Of a stretch of DNA of 64,000 nt, positions 21,003 to 32,049 are shown piece after piece. A program made the translations under genes and the position numbers. The DNA is from Porogramme epimiltina (Eukaryota > Basidiomycota > Agaricomycetes > Polyporales > Polyporaceae), in the NCBI GenBank assembly GCA_900155495.1, contig FTLJ01000858.1, forward strand, positions 35,583-99,582, read 5' to 3'. The notes under the pieces are model-generated. The model had not been told where the DNA came from and did no database searches. It worked only from the letters and a program-made list of their open reading frames with translations. The stretch's first letter is position 1, and each line of letters opens with the position of its first letter.

Positions 21003-22035
21003 TGGACCTCCCGGATCCTCGCATAACAGCGGTGATGCTCAAGTTTGTTTCACTGTTCCTTACTCGTGCGACGACCCGCTCATGATGCTTTAGATGGTTG
21101 AAACAAAATGGGATGGACCTACCGTCTATGTCCCATCTTAAACGCGTTCGCAAGGTTGGGGATCAGATGAGCATGGTCCTCGTGCTAACCCGCGAACACC
21201 CTACACCACCATCATTCCCCGAGCACATCGAGCTCCCGGCCCCTTACATACTCTCCGTACCGAAGACTTCGGCGCTCACTATGACGTCCCTTAAACTCAA
21301 GACTTCTCTCTGGCCCACTATATACACACCCCGCAAAAAGTATGAACCCGAGCCATGGACAAGGGGCAAGATCCGATGGGCATGCAAGGCGCTGAGGAAG
21401 GTCGTGAGTGAAGCACAGCTGGCGGGCGAGGAGGGCGAGGTAGAGACGAATCCTGTACACTCCATATCGCCTTCTTACACAATGACATATAGTTACCCAT
21501 CGCTGCCCACGTCCCTGTGCCGTATGATGAAGAGACAAGGATAGCTACACGCATGCAAGAACCCATCAGTGCGCATGACACCCGCAAATCCGCCCTACAC
21601 CCTCTCCGCCACCCCATTATCAACCTCGTCCGTGCCGTTGGCGAGCTACGAGCATTGCTTCCTCCCCAACCCTCCACCCCACTCCCTGTCGAAGCTGCGC
21701 CGGGCCAATTGACCGACCAACCTCCCGCTACGTCTACCGATCTCCCGGAGGCGCGCAACGGCGCGCACTACCTCCTGACATCTCTGACGCTCTTCACGAC
21801 GCACGAGCCGTGCATCATGTGCAGCATGGCACTCCTCCACTCCCGCGTGAAGGAAGTGTTCTATCTGCTACCGATGGCCAAGACCGGTGGATGTGGGGGC
21901 CTTGCGTGTGTGCCTCGGCTGGAGGGAGTCAACCACCGATACGCGATCAACGCGTGGAAGCTGGACGGGCAAGGAGGTCCGGAGGTATGGGCAGAGCAGT
22001 GTGGGTTGGGGGTGGAGGATGCGTGCGACGCGTAG
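20972..22035 (+). CDS. TAD3: tRNA A34 deaminase subunit Tad3 (ADAT3)
   Basis: Tad3 is the structural partner of Tad2 in the heterodimer that converts adenosine 34 to inosine in tRNA anticodons. Exons 20972-21042, 21094-21439 and 21493-22035 join in phase. The N-terminal part (VVDLPDPR..LKWLKQNG..SHLKRVRK) matches the Tad3 extension. The deaminase fold has HPLRHPIINLVRA where the catalytic enzyme has HAE, so the catalytic Glu is absent, as expected for Tad3. The zinc Cys pair is in HEPCIMCSMALLHSRV, followed by GGCGGLACVPRLEGVNHRY. Start ATG 20972 (MEDFAEDAW) is the first in frame after an upstream TGA, but the frame also reads from an upstream AG at about 20943, so this may be the second half of a SET-TAD3 fusion. 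Confidence 0.88.
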
Positions 22036-22086
22036 CGGGCCGGGTCGAGGAGCGGTGAGGGAGGGCACGCTGCTAATGCACCAGCC

Positions 22087-22596
22087 TTATGTCGGGTTTC
22101 GGGCCGCGTCCTGCTGCGTCGCTACCGGCTCCATCTGCGAAGGTGAGCATCCTTCGGCTTGAAGCGGGTGGGTCGTCGGAGAGAGGGGCACAAGTGTGGT
22201 ATCCCCGTGCTTGAACGTCCTCACCCCGGTCCGCACGATACGCAAACGGCTAGGGCAGCATGGGTCAGGGCACGCAACCTCGGCGTCGGTGGACATCCAG
22301 TCGTTCGTAGCTGTCATGCGTTGCTTCGCGGCAAGCAGAGGTAGAACAGCACCTAGGGGACGAATGATGCGTTTAATAGGATGCTGCACGCAGAATTTAA
22401 AGATGTTTTTACTCAAGGAGTATATAGAGATTCCTTGACCCTGTGGGAGGTAGAGCATCTCCCCTTCGAGCGTGAAGTAGTCTCCCTCTTTTGCGCCACA
22501 CATGATTCGTTTTCCGGGTGGGCAGATAACTTCGACGCGTAGGTCGTACAGCTGAAAGGTGTCGTCCGTAGAGCCGGCCACGGTTTGCGTCGACAT
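22087..22596 (-). CDS. Small single-exon protein resembling the TIGR04076 family
   Basis: An intronless frame of 169 residues, start ATG at 22596 (MSTQTVAGSTDD). It reads YDLRVEVICPPGKRIMCGAKEGDYF early on, then a central region with LLAAKQR, then CPDPCCPSRLRIV, followed by an unconserved 30-residue tail. The arrangement of an N-terminal Cys-Pro-x-Gly segment, a 'GD.F' motif and a late 'CPDP' motif recalls the uncharacterised TIGR04076 proteins, which I know chiefly from bacteria and archaea and some fungi. That match is from memory. No function is established. Its 3' end lies only about 50 nt from the convergent TAD3 stop. Confidence 0.68.
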   Translation of the reverse strand: MSTQTVAGSTDDTFQLYDLRVEVICPPGKRIMCGAKEGDYFTLEGEMLYLPQGQGISIYSLSKNIFKFCVQHPIKRIIRPLGAVLPLLAAKQRMTATNDWMSTDAEVACPDPCCPSRLRIVRTGVRTFKHGDTTLVPLSPTTHPLQAEGCSPSQMEPVATQQDAARNPT

Positions 22597-23252
22597 TATT
22601 GGAAGAGTGCAGGGGTGCGTCGACACTTGCACGTGGACGTTTTGAGATCAGCAGTGCTCTAAGATTGCACAGGAATTCGGGTATGCGGGGTCGCTGTGGT
22701 AGCGGCAGGAGATGTAGAGCGTGATGGTCTTGTCTGATGTTATCTCCCTGAAGTCGAAGAGATGCCGCCGGTGACTTGACCGCTCTCCAACAGTTGCCTA
22801 TTAGAATTTGATCAATCTTAATCTTGTTCACCTCCTCGGACCAAACTCTAATCCTTGACTGAATGGTAAGTTTGATTCTACGGTGAACACTACTTTGCAC
22901 TTAGAACTTCTTGCCGTACGCAGTTCTGAGTGTGCGCGCTATACAGAGATGCGTAATAAGGGTCGTGGATCAGACTGCCCCTGGGGCGCTCACCTGACTC
23001 CAGCCACTTTATTCCAGCTGACCGCGGTCAAGGAGAAATAGGGACTGCGGCCGGGTGCGTTGCCGGCCAGGGGCATCCTTTCGCACAGTCATCCGCGTTG
23101 TCTCAGCTGCCCCGGAACCGGCTTTATATGATGCAGCCCGTTCCCCGGACCTCCTCACTACGCGAGCTTGGATCATCACGCTCCCCGCGCCCTGACCCCG
23201 CATTGCGCGTCTTGGCTACCTACCACCACAACCTTGCCAGGGCCCAGCAGCG
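22597..23252. promoter_or_regulatory. Divergent promoter of the small protein and acyl-CoA synthetase 1
   Basis: 656 nt between divergent start codons. It holds a perfect 12-bp palindrome TGACCGCGGTCA at 23019-23030, with CCG/CGG halves typical of Zn2Cys6 sites, and a TATA-like CTTTATATGATG near 23122, about 130 nt before the synthetase ATG. Use as a promoter is inferred from position. Confidence 0.4.
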
Positions 23253-26117
23253 ATGTCCTCACAGACCAAGTTCAACGACTACCCTTATCAGTATCCAAAG
23301 GATGCGGATTATAACAAGCAGTCCATCACTATTCCTGGAACGGAACGGCCGGGAGAGACACGTAAGTGAACCATGTCCGTCCATCGCGCCAACTCAAACT
23401 CAACATTCTCCTTCCTTCGTAGCTATTTACAGGAATCGTGAGCACCTATACACCCCCTCTGCCCACGACACGCGACTCACGTGCGCCGCGTCTACCCAGC
23501 CATCTTCGGCCTCGTGACACTCCAGACCCCAGGCGTGTTCACGAACCTCGTCGACATCTTCGAGCAGGGCCTGAAGCGCAGCGGCGGCGGTCCGTTCCTC
23601 GGACACCGCCCGGTCCTCTCGCGCGCGCCGCTCACGTATGCGAACTACCACGTCTGGCAGTCCTGGCCAGAAGTGGACGCGCGCCGGCGCGCGTTGGGCA
23701 GCGCCGTGCACAAACTCTTCCAGACCGGAGAGCTGACCGCCGGCGGGCTCGAAACAGTTGGTATCTGGAGCAAGAACTGCCCCAGTGAGCGTTTTATGTA
23801 GGTTAAGTTCCCGTGGCGCATCGCTAACGTTCGTGTTTCACCCCCCAGACTGGCTTATTGTCGACCTTGCAATGCAGGCGTACAACAAAGTCAGCGTTCC
23901 CTTGTACGACACTCTCGGAGCAGACTCTGTGAGTAGGTGTTTCATCTTTTCTATCGACGTCATTCTCCGTGCTGAATACATCCTCAGAACATGTGTATGC
24001 CCACGCTATTTCCGTTCCTCGTATCGTCCCCTCTGACCTAACTGTACAGTGTCAATCACTCAGAATTGAGCATCGTGTTCGCGGCGTCGGAACATGTCCC
24101 TCATTTGTTGAAGCTTTCACCGAAGCTCCCTACGCTGAAGATGATCATCTCCATGGACGATGCCAGCGACGACGCCAGACGCGTCCTCGCGGACTGGGGG
24201 AAGACGAGAGATATTAAGATAATGGCCATAGAAGAGCGTGGGTCCCTTGTCTTAATTTCGCCTGGGCAAAGGGTATCTCATTGACGGAACCGCTCTAGTG
24301 GAGGAATTCGGGCGTGCTAACTTGACGGATGTCATTCGACCCCCTTCGAGCGCGATCGCGACCATTTGTTACACCTCGGTATGGGCTTTTGCTCCCTTGT
24401 ATAAATCTCAGTCTAATGAGCACTTAGGGCACCTCGGGAACGCCGAAAGGTCAATATTACGTTGGCTTGGCGGAGTATATTGGGTTTTGAGCTGAACGCT
24501 CCGCACAGGTGTTCTCCTATCTCACGGAAATCTGGCGACTGTTGTGAATGGCTTCCTCCATTACATTACCTGTGAGCCGGATAGGACAGCGATGTCTTTC
24601 CTTCCTCTCGCACACATTTTCGAGGTGGGCCATCCGTCCGAATCTCCGCTCGCATAGTTGATTGACACGCAGTTGGCCAGCGCTCTATGTCCCTGTGCAC
24701 TGTCGCCGTCGGGAGGCGCATCGGTTACACCACGAACGACCCCTTGCGCTTGCTCGACGACATCCAAGTTCTGCGGCCACACTTTATGGCGCTCGTCCCG
24801 CGCGTCCTCAATCGTCTGTACCAGGCCATGGCGGCGGCGGGCGACGCACCGGGGATCAAGGGCGCGCTCTTCCGCAGGGCGGTCGCGACGAAGACCCATA
24901 ACTTGCGCACGACCGGCGCCCTGACGCACCCGCTCTGGGACAGGCTCATTTTCCAGAAGGTGCGCACTACACGCACAGCTTTCCTTCCTGCAGATCAATA
25001 GCACGGCGCTGACGCCAACCGCCGCGCCGCGCCTCGCATCCCGCAGATCAACAACGTCCTGGGCGGGCGCGTGAACAAGATCGCGAGCGGCTCTGCGCCG
25101 CTCGGGCAGAAGGTCGCCGAGTTCCTCAAGATCGGCACGCTCGCGGACATGGTCGACGGGTACGCGATGACGGAGAACGGCGGCTGCTGCGTGACCGTGT
25201 GGGAGCACGACCCGAGCTCCGGCGGCACCGTGGGCAGCGTCGTCCCGATCGCGGAGGTGAAGCTCATCGACGTGCCCGAGCTCGGGTACCGCGTCACGGA
25301 CAAGCCGTTCCCCCGCGGCGAGTTCATCATGCGCGGCGACACGCGTTTCGTGGGCTACTACAAGGGTGTGTGATACTTCTACATTCCGCCGCTCGCGGAT
25401 ACGGGCTAACGATCCGTGCGCCGCTGTCAGACGAGGCGAAGACGAAGGAGACGATCGACGAGGACGGGTGGCTGCACACGGGCGACGTGGCGACGGTGGA
25501 CGCGCAGGGCCGGTTCCGGATCATCGACCGGGTGAAGAACATCATGAAGCTCGCGCAGGGCGAGTACGTCGCGCTCGAGAACGTCGAGAACGTGTACGCG
25601 ATGTGCCCGCTCGTCGCGCAGTCGTTCGTGTACGGCGACGGCCTCCGCCACTTCGTCGTCGGCGTCGTCGTGCCCGACCCCGCGCAGCTCGCTGCGCTCG
25701 TCGCGCGCGAGCTGGGCGCGCGCGTGGACGTGGAGGACCTGGCGGCGCTCGCGCGGTGCGTGGAGGATCCGAAGGTCGCTGCGGCGGTCCTGGCGGAGTT
25801 GGAGAAGGATGAGAACGTGAGGAAGCTGAAGGGGTGAGTAGATTGCTCGTGTGTGCAGTGCAGTGCTGATGGTGTTGTGTGGCCAGATTCGAGAAGATCA
25901 AGAGGCTCCACCTTACGTTAGACGCGTTCTCCATCGAGAACGGCTGCCTCACGCCGACCCTGAAGATCCGCAGGTGGGTCGCTGTTTGCGTACCAGCCTC
26001 TTTAGATGGTATACTCACAAGTTGATGGATGCTCACAGGAAAGAGACGCATCAGAGGTTCAAGACGTACATTGACGCGATGTACGCTCTTCCGGACTCAG
26101 AGTCTACCAAGCTATGA
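23253..26117 (+). CDS. Acyl-CoA synthetase (long-chain fatty acid-CoA ligase), copy 1
   Basis: Activates fatty acids to acyl-CoA via acyl-adenylate. At least ten exons, start MSSQTKFNDYPYQYP. They include a 15-nt exon (23423-23437) and a 22-nt exon (24428-24449) that carries the ATP P-loop GTSGTPK, preceded by YTS and followed by GVLLSHGN. Later motifs are [26 protein letters not shown], the hinge [17 protein letters not shown], and LTPTLKIRRKETHQRF with the C-terminal lysine. The usual GYGxTE motif has Ala for the second Gly and Asn after Glu. The protein ends in TKL, a weak PTS1-like tripeptide, which suggests but does not prove peroxisomal location (Faa2/LACS7 style). It is a tandem paralogue of the next gene with the same exon pattern; the 3' half is very GC-rich. 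Confidence 0.92.
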
Positions 26118-27063
26118 AAACGGAGAATGTTTCATAGGACGCTGGTGTGTGTGCTTATGTATGACTACTTTACTACTTACATCGAGTTGGGGAGGACAAG
26201 GCTACAGCCTTGAACATTGCTTTATACAATTGTGGAATAGACTCTGCTACGGTCATCTGACACTCTTGGCTGCCCCGCTCGCGGACCATACCCCAGACTC
26301 AGGTCCCGGAGGATTGTATGTCCCCCCGCAACCCCATGCCACATGTATGGAGGGCCGACGCTCTTGTGCGGGGGAGATGGAGAGGATGCCGGCTCTAGCG
26401 TTGCCGAAGTAACCGGTGTATCACCGGTCCCTCCGGGGCGGTTCTACCTGATTCATTCAAGGGGGCCGCACGCGTTTTACGTCGACCTCTTTCCGTTCCC
26501 TACGAACTGTAGTAAGCTGCTATCTATCAGCGGCATGGCCTACCCTGCGCCCACTGCGTGTGAACGCCAAATGAAGGGCGCTGGCGCCTCCGAAAACTTT
26601 GGGCGCATCAAGAGTTTTGAGCCGCAACAATGTGGTGCAAACATCACAGTAATGGATGTCCGAGTCGGATTTCCGCGGCCTTTCTCATGCTGGGCGTCGA
26701 GGAAGGGATCCCGTTTACCCTCAAGTTGTGAGCGGTCCCCAGGTTTCTTTTGGGGGCGTCCATCCTTGCCACGGCCGACTGTGGTGGGGGAGGCTGGGGA
26801 AGATCTCGATCACGAATCTGGTAGTGTCCCGCCTTCGATCACGCAGGGAGATTGGCGCCAGGGACGCGACGCGACTGCCCGGACGTTTGGCAGGCGGAGG
26901 AGCGTGCGAGAGCGGGCGCGCAGTGCGCCCCCCAACCAGCCCGGAATGCCGTCCTCCCCACCGCCCCTGGCCGGCCTCGTCAGCACCGGCTTTGTCTCCC
27001 TCTTTACTCTCCGCCATCCACCCCCGCGAGCACCGCTATACCCCCTCCCTTTCTCTCTCCAAA
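26118..27063. other. Intergenic region between the tandem synthetases
   Basis: 946 nt holding the 3' UTR of copy 1 and the promoter of copy 2. The last 120 nt before the ATG is pyrimidine-rich, common in fungal promoters. Long frames at 26343-27077 look incidental: no domain, and they run into the copy 2 start codon in another frame. No repeat or remnant third copy was seen. Confidence 0.5.
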
Positions 27064-29857
27064 ATGGTCGCCCCTAAGCTCAACAAATACCCCATCTTCC
27101 TCCCGCCCAATGCCGACTACAACAAGCAGACCATCGCCGTCCCGGGCACAGAGCGTCCAGGAGAAACAGGTGCGCGTTGCCCCGCGCGTCCTCGCGCACG
27201 AAACGCAAAATGCTAAAGTTGCTCCACTGTGCGGCCACTCGAAGCGACCTTCCGGAACTGTGAGTGTTCGCGCGTTCCTTCGCGCCTCGGCTCCTGACCG
27301 CCCTCTCACGCGGCCCCAATAATCGCTCTGCTTCGGCGTTCGCGCGCGCCCAGCCCAGCACCCGCTCGTGACCGTCGAGACGCCCGGTGTGATCACAAAC
27401 TGCGTCGACATCTTCGAGGAGGGCCTCCGTCGCAGCAAGGGTGGACGCTTCCTCGGCCACCGCCCCGTCCTCTCCAAGAAGCCGCTCACCTACGCCAACT
27501 ACCACGTCTGGCAGTCATGGCCGGAAGTCGATGCGCGTCGGCGCGCGGTCGGCAGCGCGGTGCACAAGCTGTTCCAGACGAAGGTGCTCGGAGGAGGGGA
27601 GCTCGAAACGGTTGGGATTTGGAGCAAAAACTGCCCTAGTATGTGATATTCTTGTCCGCATACAGTTCAAGCGACTAATGGTACGATGTAGATTGGCTTC
27701 TTGTGGACCTCGCGATGCAGGCCTATCGAAAGGTCGGGGTGCCTCTTTACGATACCCTCGGCGCGGATTCAGTTGGTGCGTAATTCGTTTCTCTCGCGCA
27801 AGGCCTTCTCTGACCCACAGCACAGAATATGTGTACGCACGCATGCCCTAGGACCTTCTGAAACCTTCTCATGTCTTTGTCTAGCATTAACCACGCAGAA
27901 CTCAGCATCATTTTCGCGGCCACGGAACACATCCCGTTCCTTTTGAAGATTGTGCCCAAGGTCCCCACTCTTAAGATGATTGTGTCAATGGGCCCGCTGG
28001 AGCATGATGAGAAACACGTCCTCAACGCGTGGGCGGATTCACAAGGCGTCAAGTTGATGACCATGGAAGAGTGTATGTCTTTCCGCTCAGTAATATTCTG
28101 TCTTTATATTTATATCTAAGCCTTCCTCAGTGGAGGACTTTGGCCGTGCAAATCTTGTGGACATCATTCGGCCAGCGTCACATGAGGAGATTGTGACCGT
28201 CTGTTATACTTCTGTACGTCTTGCCTTTCTTCTCGTCGCCTGCTGCTGGCTTAACTGTGGTGTAGGGCACTTCGGGTACACCTAAAGGTTAGTTGATGGT
28301 TTCTCACCGGATCATATAAATGCTGACGGTATGCAATGCAGGTGTCTTGCTCTCTCACGGGAACATGGCCGCGGCTGTGTATGACTATCTTCACTACTCA
28401 ACGATCGAAGAAGGCAAAATTGCAATGTCATTCCTCCCGCTAGCGCACATCTTCGAGGTGAACTCACACCTCTTTCACTCTTACCCCCAGACCTAACAAG
28501 TCTACTTCAGCGCACCATGGAACTGTGCATCGTCGCCCTCGGGTACAGCATCGGGTACACGACGGGCGACCCTACGCGGTTCATCGAGGACATCCAGGTC
28601 CTCAAGCCGCACTTCGTGTCCCTCGTCCCGCGCGTCCTCAACCGGATCTACCAGTCCGTGATCGTCGCCGCGGACGCGCCGGGGCTCAAGGGCGCGATGT
28701 TCCGCAAGGCGGTCGCGGACAAGCTGCACAACCTGCGCGCGGGCGGGCAGCACACGCACGCGCTCTGGGACCGGCTCGTGTTCCGCAAGGTGAACGCGGT
28801 GCTCGGCGGGCGGCTGACGAAGATCGGGTGCGGGTCCGCACCGTTCAGCCGCGAGGTCGCGGAGTTCTTGAAGATCGCGACGCTCGCGGACATCGCGGAG
28901 GGGTACGGCATGACCGAGACGTGCGGGTGCTGCTCGACCGCGTGGCCGTTCGACGCGCAGGGCGGCGGCACCGTGGGCAGCCTTGTGCCCACCGCGGAGG
29001 TGAAGCTCGTCGACGTGCCCGACCTCGGGTACCGCGTCACGGACAAGCCGTTCCCGCGCGGTGAGCTCCTGTTCAGGGGCGCGAACCGCTTCATTGCGTA
29101 CTACAAGGGTGCGTCGCTCTTGTTTGTCTATCTGCTCAAAACACTGACATCGACGCGCGTTCGCACACAGACGAGGCGAAGACGAAGGAGGCGATCGACG
29201 CCGACGGGTGGCTGCACACGGGCGACGTCGCGACCGTCGACGCGGGCGGGCGGCTCAAGATCATCGACCGGGTGAAGAACATCATGAAGCTCGCGCAGGG
29301 CGAGTACGTCGCGCTCGAGCACATCGAGAACGTGTACTCGGCGTGCCCGCTCGTCGCGCAGCTCTTCGTCTATGGGGACTCGTTCCAGAGCTACCTCGTC
29401 GCGGTGTTCGTGCCCGAGCCCGCGCAGCTCGCTGCGCTCGTCGCGCGCGAGCTGGGCGAGCGCGTCGACCCTGCGGATCCCGTGGCGCTGAGGAAGTGCG
29501 TGGAGGACCCCCGGGTCGTCCAGGCTATCCTGAAAGAGGTCGACCGCGATGAGAATGTGCGCAAGCTGAAAGGGTGAGTAGGGCTTGTCCTGCCACAGGT
29601 GCGCTGCGCTAACAGCTCGACGCGTAGCTTTGAGAAAGTCAAGAAGATCCACCTCACGCTTGACGCGTTCACGGTCGACAACGGGTGCCTCACGCCAACG
29701 CTCAAGGTCCGCAGGTGAGTAGCTTTTGGTTGCGGTCAGATTGAGAGTGGAGTGCTGACGTATTGGCGTTGTGGCGTGCAGGAAAGAGACGCATCAGAGG
29801 TATAAGCAGTTCATCGACACGCTATACGCGGCACCAGATTCGACTTCCAGGCTTTAA
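27064..29857 (+). CDS. Acyl-CoA synthetase (long-chain fatty acid-CoA ligase), copy 2
   Basis: Same reaction, exon pattern and motif order as copy 1. Start [20 protein letters not shown] at 27064. A 15-nt exon lies at 27245-27259 and a 22-nt P-loop exon at 28266-28287 (GTSGTPK). Then come [31 protein letters not shown] (canonical GYGxTE), [25 protein letters not shown] and [16 protein letters not shown]. It ends in SRL, an accepted PTS1 tripeptide, so peroxisomal import is a good inference. The large exon from 28511 fuses parts that copy 1 splits by an intron near 24960-25045. The canonical active-site motif and stronger PTS1 make this the better candidate for ancestral function. Confidence 0.93.
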
Positions 29858-30527
29858 ATGAGACTATCGTTGAACTGATGTTTATTGTAATTCTTGGATA
29901 TAACTACCGTACTGCCTTGTTGTAGAGTGGACTGTACATGCAGTGGTTCTGTTCCTAACCCGGGTCGAGCACGCTATGCATATGGATACTACCGTTCGTG
30001 TTCACTCATGAGGTGCCAGAACGCGCAATCCATGATATCCCGTTTAAGATGGTTGTGAACAATCCGCGGAACATATTGCGTGCCGCAAGTAGTTCCACAA
30101 GCTTCGGGATACCTGACATTAATGAAAGTGGCCCCTTCGTCTCATCGTACTGTCTTCAACTAACCAAGGTGGCGTACTGCTCTGGACAGAGTCACCGATG
30201 AGACGGAGGATGAGGTAAAGGGTCACCACTGCGGACATCGGATATGTGTAGTAATTCGTCAGAGGTAGAACGAGGGGTAGCAAGGACAATGTGGAGGTCA
30301 TAGGCACATGCTTGCGTGCGTTCATCTGATACCGGGATACTCCTCCACATCGAGGGCATTAGGTGGCTCTTGGACTCCTTTTTTCGGGATACTGAGGTTG
30401 TGAATGAGTGACGTCGCACTCTGGATCACGAAGAACGTAAGTATTCTACAGTCTGGTGTTATGCTGGTACCGTTTATGCCATCCTAGTCCGTCTCCAATT
30501 CGGATCTCCAACTCCACGCACCGCAAC
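29858..30527. other. Convergent 3' region, synthetase 2 / CAPZ-alpha
   Basis: 670 nt between two convergent genes. Short frames exist on both strands (29998-30201 plus; 30119-30325 minus, the latter with a hydrophobic stretch), but neither has recognisable homology or splice partners. Probably 3' UTRs and spacer. Confidence 0.45.
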
Positions 30528-31799
30528 TCACGCTGCCCCGAATGCGCCCTTGCTACTCGACAACTCCGCACCGAGCTTGTAGCCGAGGACACGCTCCCAC
30601 TCGAGCTTCGAGCGCGTCATTGGTAGTGCGCGACGGAGGCCCTTGAACGTCTTCTCGCCCATCTCCGCGTACGCTTCCGTCAGGCTCGTCTGGTAGCGTC
30701 CCTCCTCGGCCTCGACGACCGCGAGGACCTTCGTAGCCGCGCTGGCGCCACCAGAGGGGTCAATTGCCGGAGGTAGAGCGAGGGAGATGGTATGTGTCGT
30801 CGAGAGCTGGACGTTGCCTTGCTCGTAGTAGTGTACGTTCACGAGAATCTTTCCCTCCAGTGTCTTCGCCGAGGTGTCGACGGTGTACTCCGAACGCCAG
30901 CGGCCGGACCTGCACGGAGCACGTTTCAGAGCTCATTTCACAAAGACGGTTTATAGAGGATGAATTAGCTAGAAGACAACGCACCAATAGTTATTTGGGT
31001 TGTACTTGTTTGCGACAATCTGGATGACGAAACGAGAGCCGGCGCTGGGAACCGGGAACACCGAGACCACGCCATCATGATAGTGGGCCTTCAGGTACGT
31101 TAATGAAGCGTTCTCGAGGGCAGCGCTACAGCAAGGAGAAAGACTGAGAGAAGAGACGGTGTCTAGATGATCATAACATACCGGAATGGCTCGGATTCAG
31201 CATCTGGCTCGACGGGTTCAGGCTCTGATGTCTCCTAAGCGATATATATGCGATTGTAAGATTTGAAGGTCGATACGTCAGGTAGGGCAAATTGGTGGAA
31301 GTTGTTGTAAACGCACAAGGCTCAGATGGTCGAACCGGAAGCTTGTCCTTGACCTCGGGTCCCAATATCTGTCTTGAGAGGCCTCATCCGCATCCTCACT
31401 GGAGCTTCTTATCCTGGCTGCTTCACTGATGATTGACTACGTGGTCAGTTGATCATGGAGGAGAGCGGCATGAAGAAGATACAAGCGTGATAAATTCTTT
31501 GCGCAACATACGAAGTGTGTAGCTGTAGGCTTACCTGATGCTGATGCCCCGGCACTTCCGCAGTCGTGAATTGAGTCAGATTGTATTCTCGCAATGCGGG
31601 CAGCACGCCCTCTTGCAGTTGATCGTCATCCGATATTATGTTACGGACATCTGCCGGTGTTGTAAGGAATCCATAGCTCGTTAGGGAGCTAAGTGTAAGG
31701 CCGAAGCCTATACTCACCATTTAATACATCATTGATCTCTCCCGGGGGAGACTGGAGAAGGAATTTGGAGGCAGCCTCTATGCGTTCAACAGAGTCCAT
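30528..31799 (-). CDS. CAP1: F-actin-capping protein subunit alpha
   Basis: The alpha subunit pairs with beta to cap actin barbed ends and limit filament growth in cortical patches. Start ATG at 31799 (MDSVERIEAASKFLLQSPPGEI, in two halves), which matches the N-terminal helix of the family. Several short introns separate the exons. The family signature region reads NYWSGRWRSEY, and the C-terminal block reads KGLRRALPMTRSKLEW, followed by a short tail that resembles the actin-binding tentacle (KLGAELSSS). Length is about that of the family, near 270-300 residues. The gene is divergent from the zinc-finger-like gene across a 250-nt promoter with two ACGCGT boxes. The symbol follows yeast CAP1 and is given by homology only. 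Confidence 0.93.
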
Positions 31800-32049
31800 T
31801 GTTTGAGAGAGACGATTAGGTAGCGGGCACGGATGGGAGAAGCCAAGGGAGAGGTGACTGATGCTGGTGAGCTCGCACTTGCTCTGAGACGGCTATGGGT
31901 TATGTGACGTCGATCACGTGGATTATCGCGTCGCGACCGTCACGCGTACGTACGACGCGTCGACGTCGAGGGTCTTTGATCCTCACCATCCTCCCTCATC
32001 ATCAAGGCGCCCATATACGCCACATTCTCCCTTCTTCCGTCTTTGTGAG
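31800..32049. promoter_or_regulatory. Divergent promoter with two ACGCGT boxes and one CACGTG
   Basis: 250 nt between CAPZ-alpha and the zinc-finger-like gene. ACGCGT occurs at 31942-31947 and 31955-31960 (13 bp apart), and CACGTG at 31915-31920. ACGCGT is the MluI cell-cycle box bound by MBF in yeasts. Its use here is inference. Confidence 0.4.

Noticed and set aside
26343..27077. Plus-strand frame between the synthetases
   Set aside because: Low-complexity translation, ends over the copy 2 start codon in a different frame, sits in a promoter.
30119..30325. Short minus-strand frame with hydrophobic stretch
   Set aside because: Too short, in a convergent 3' spacer, no start context or homology to support it.
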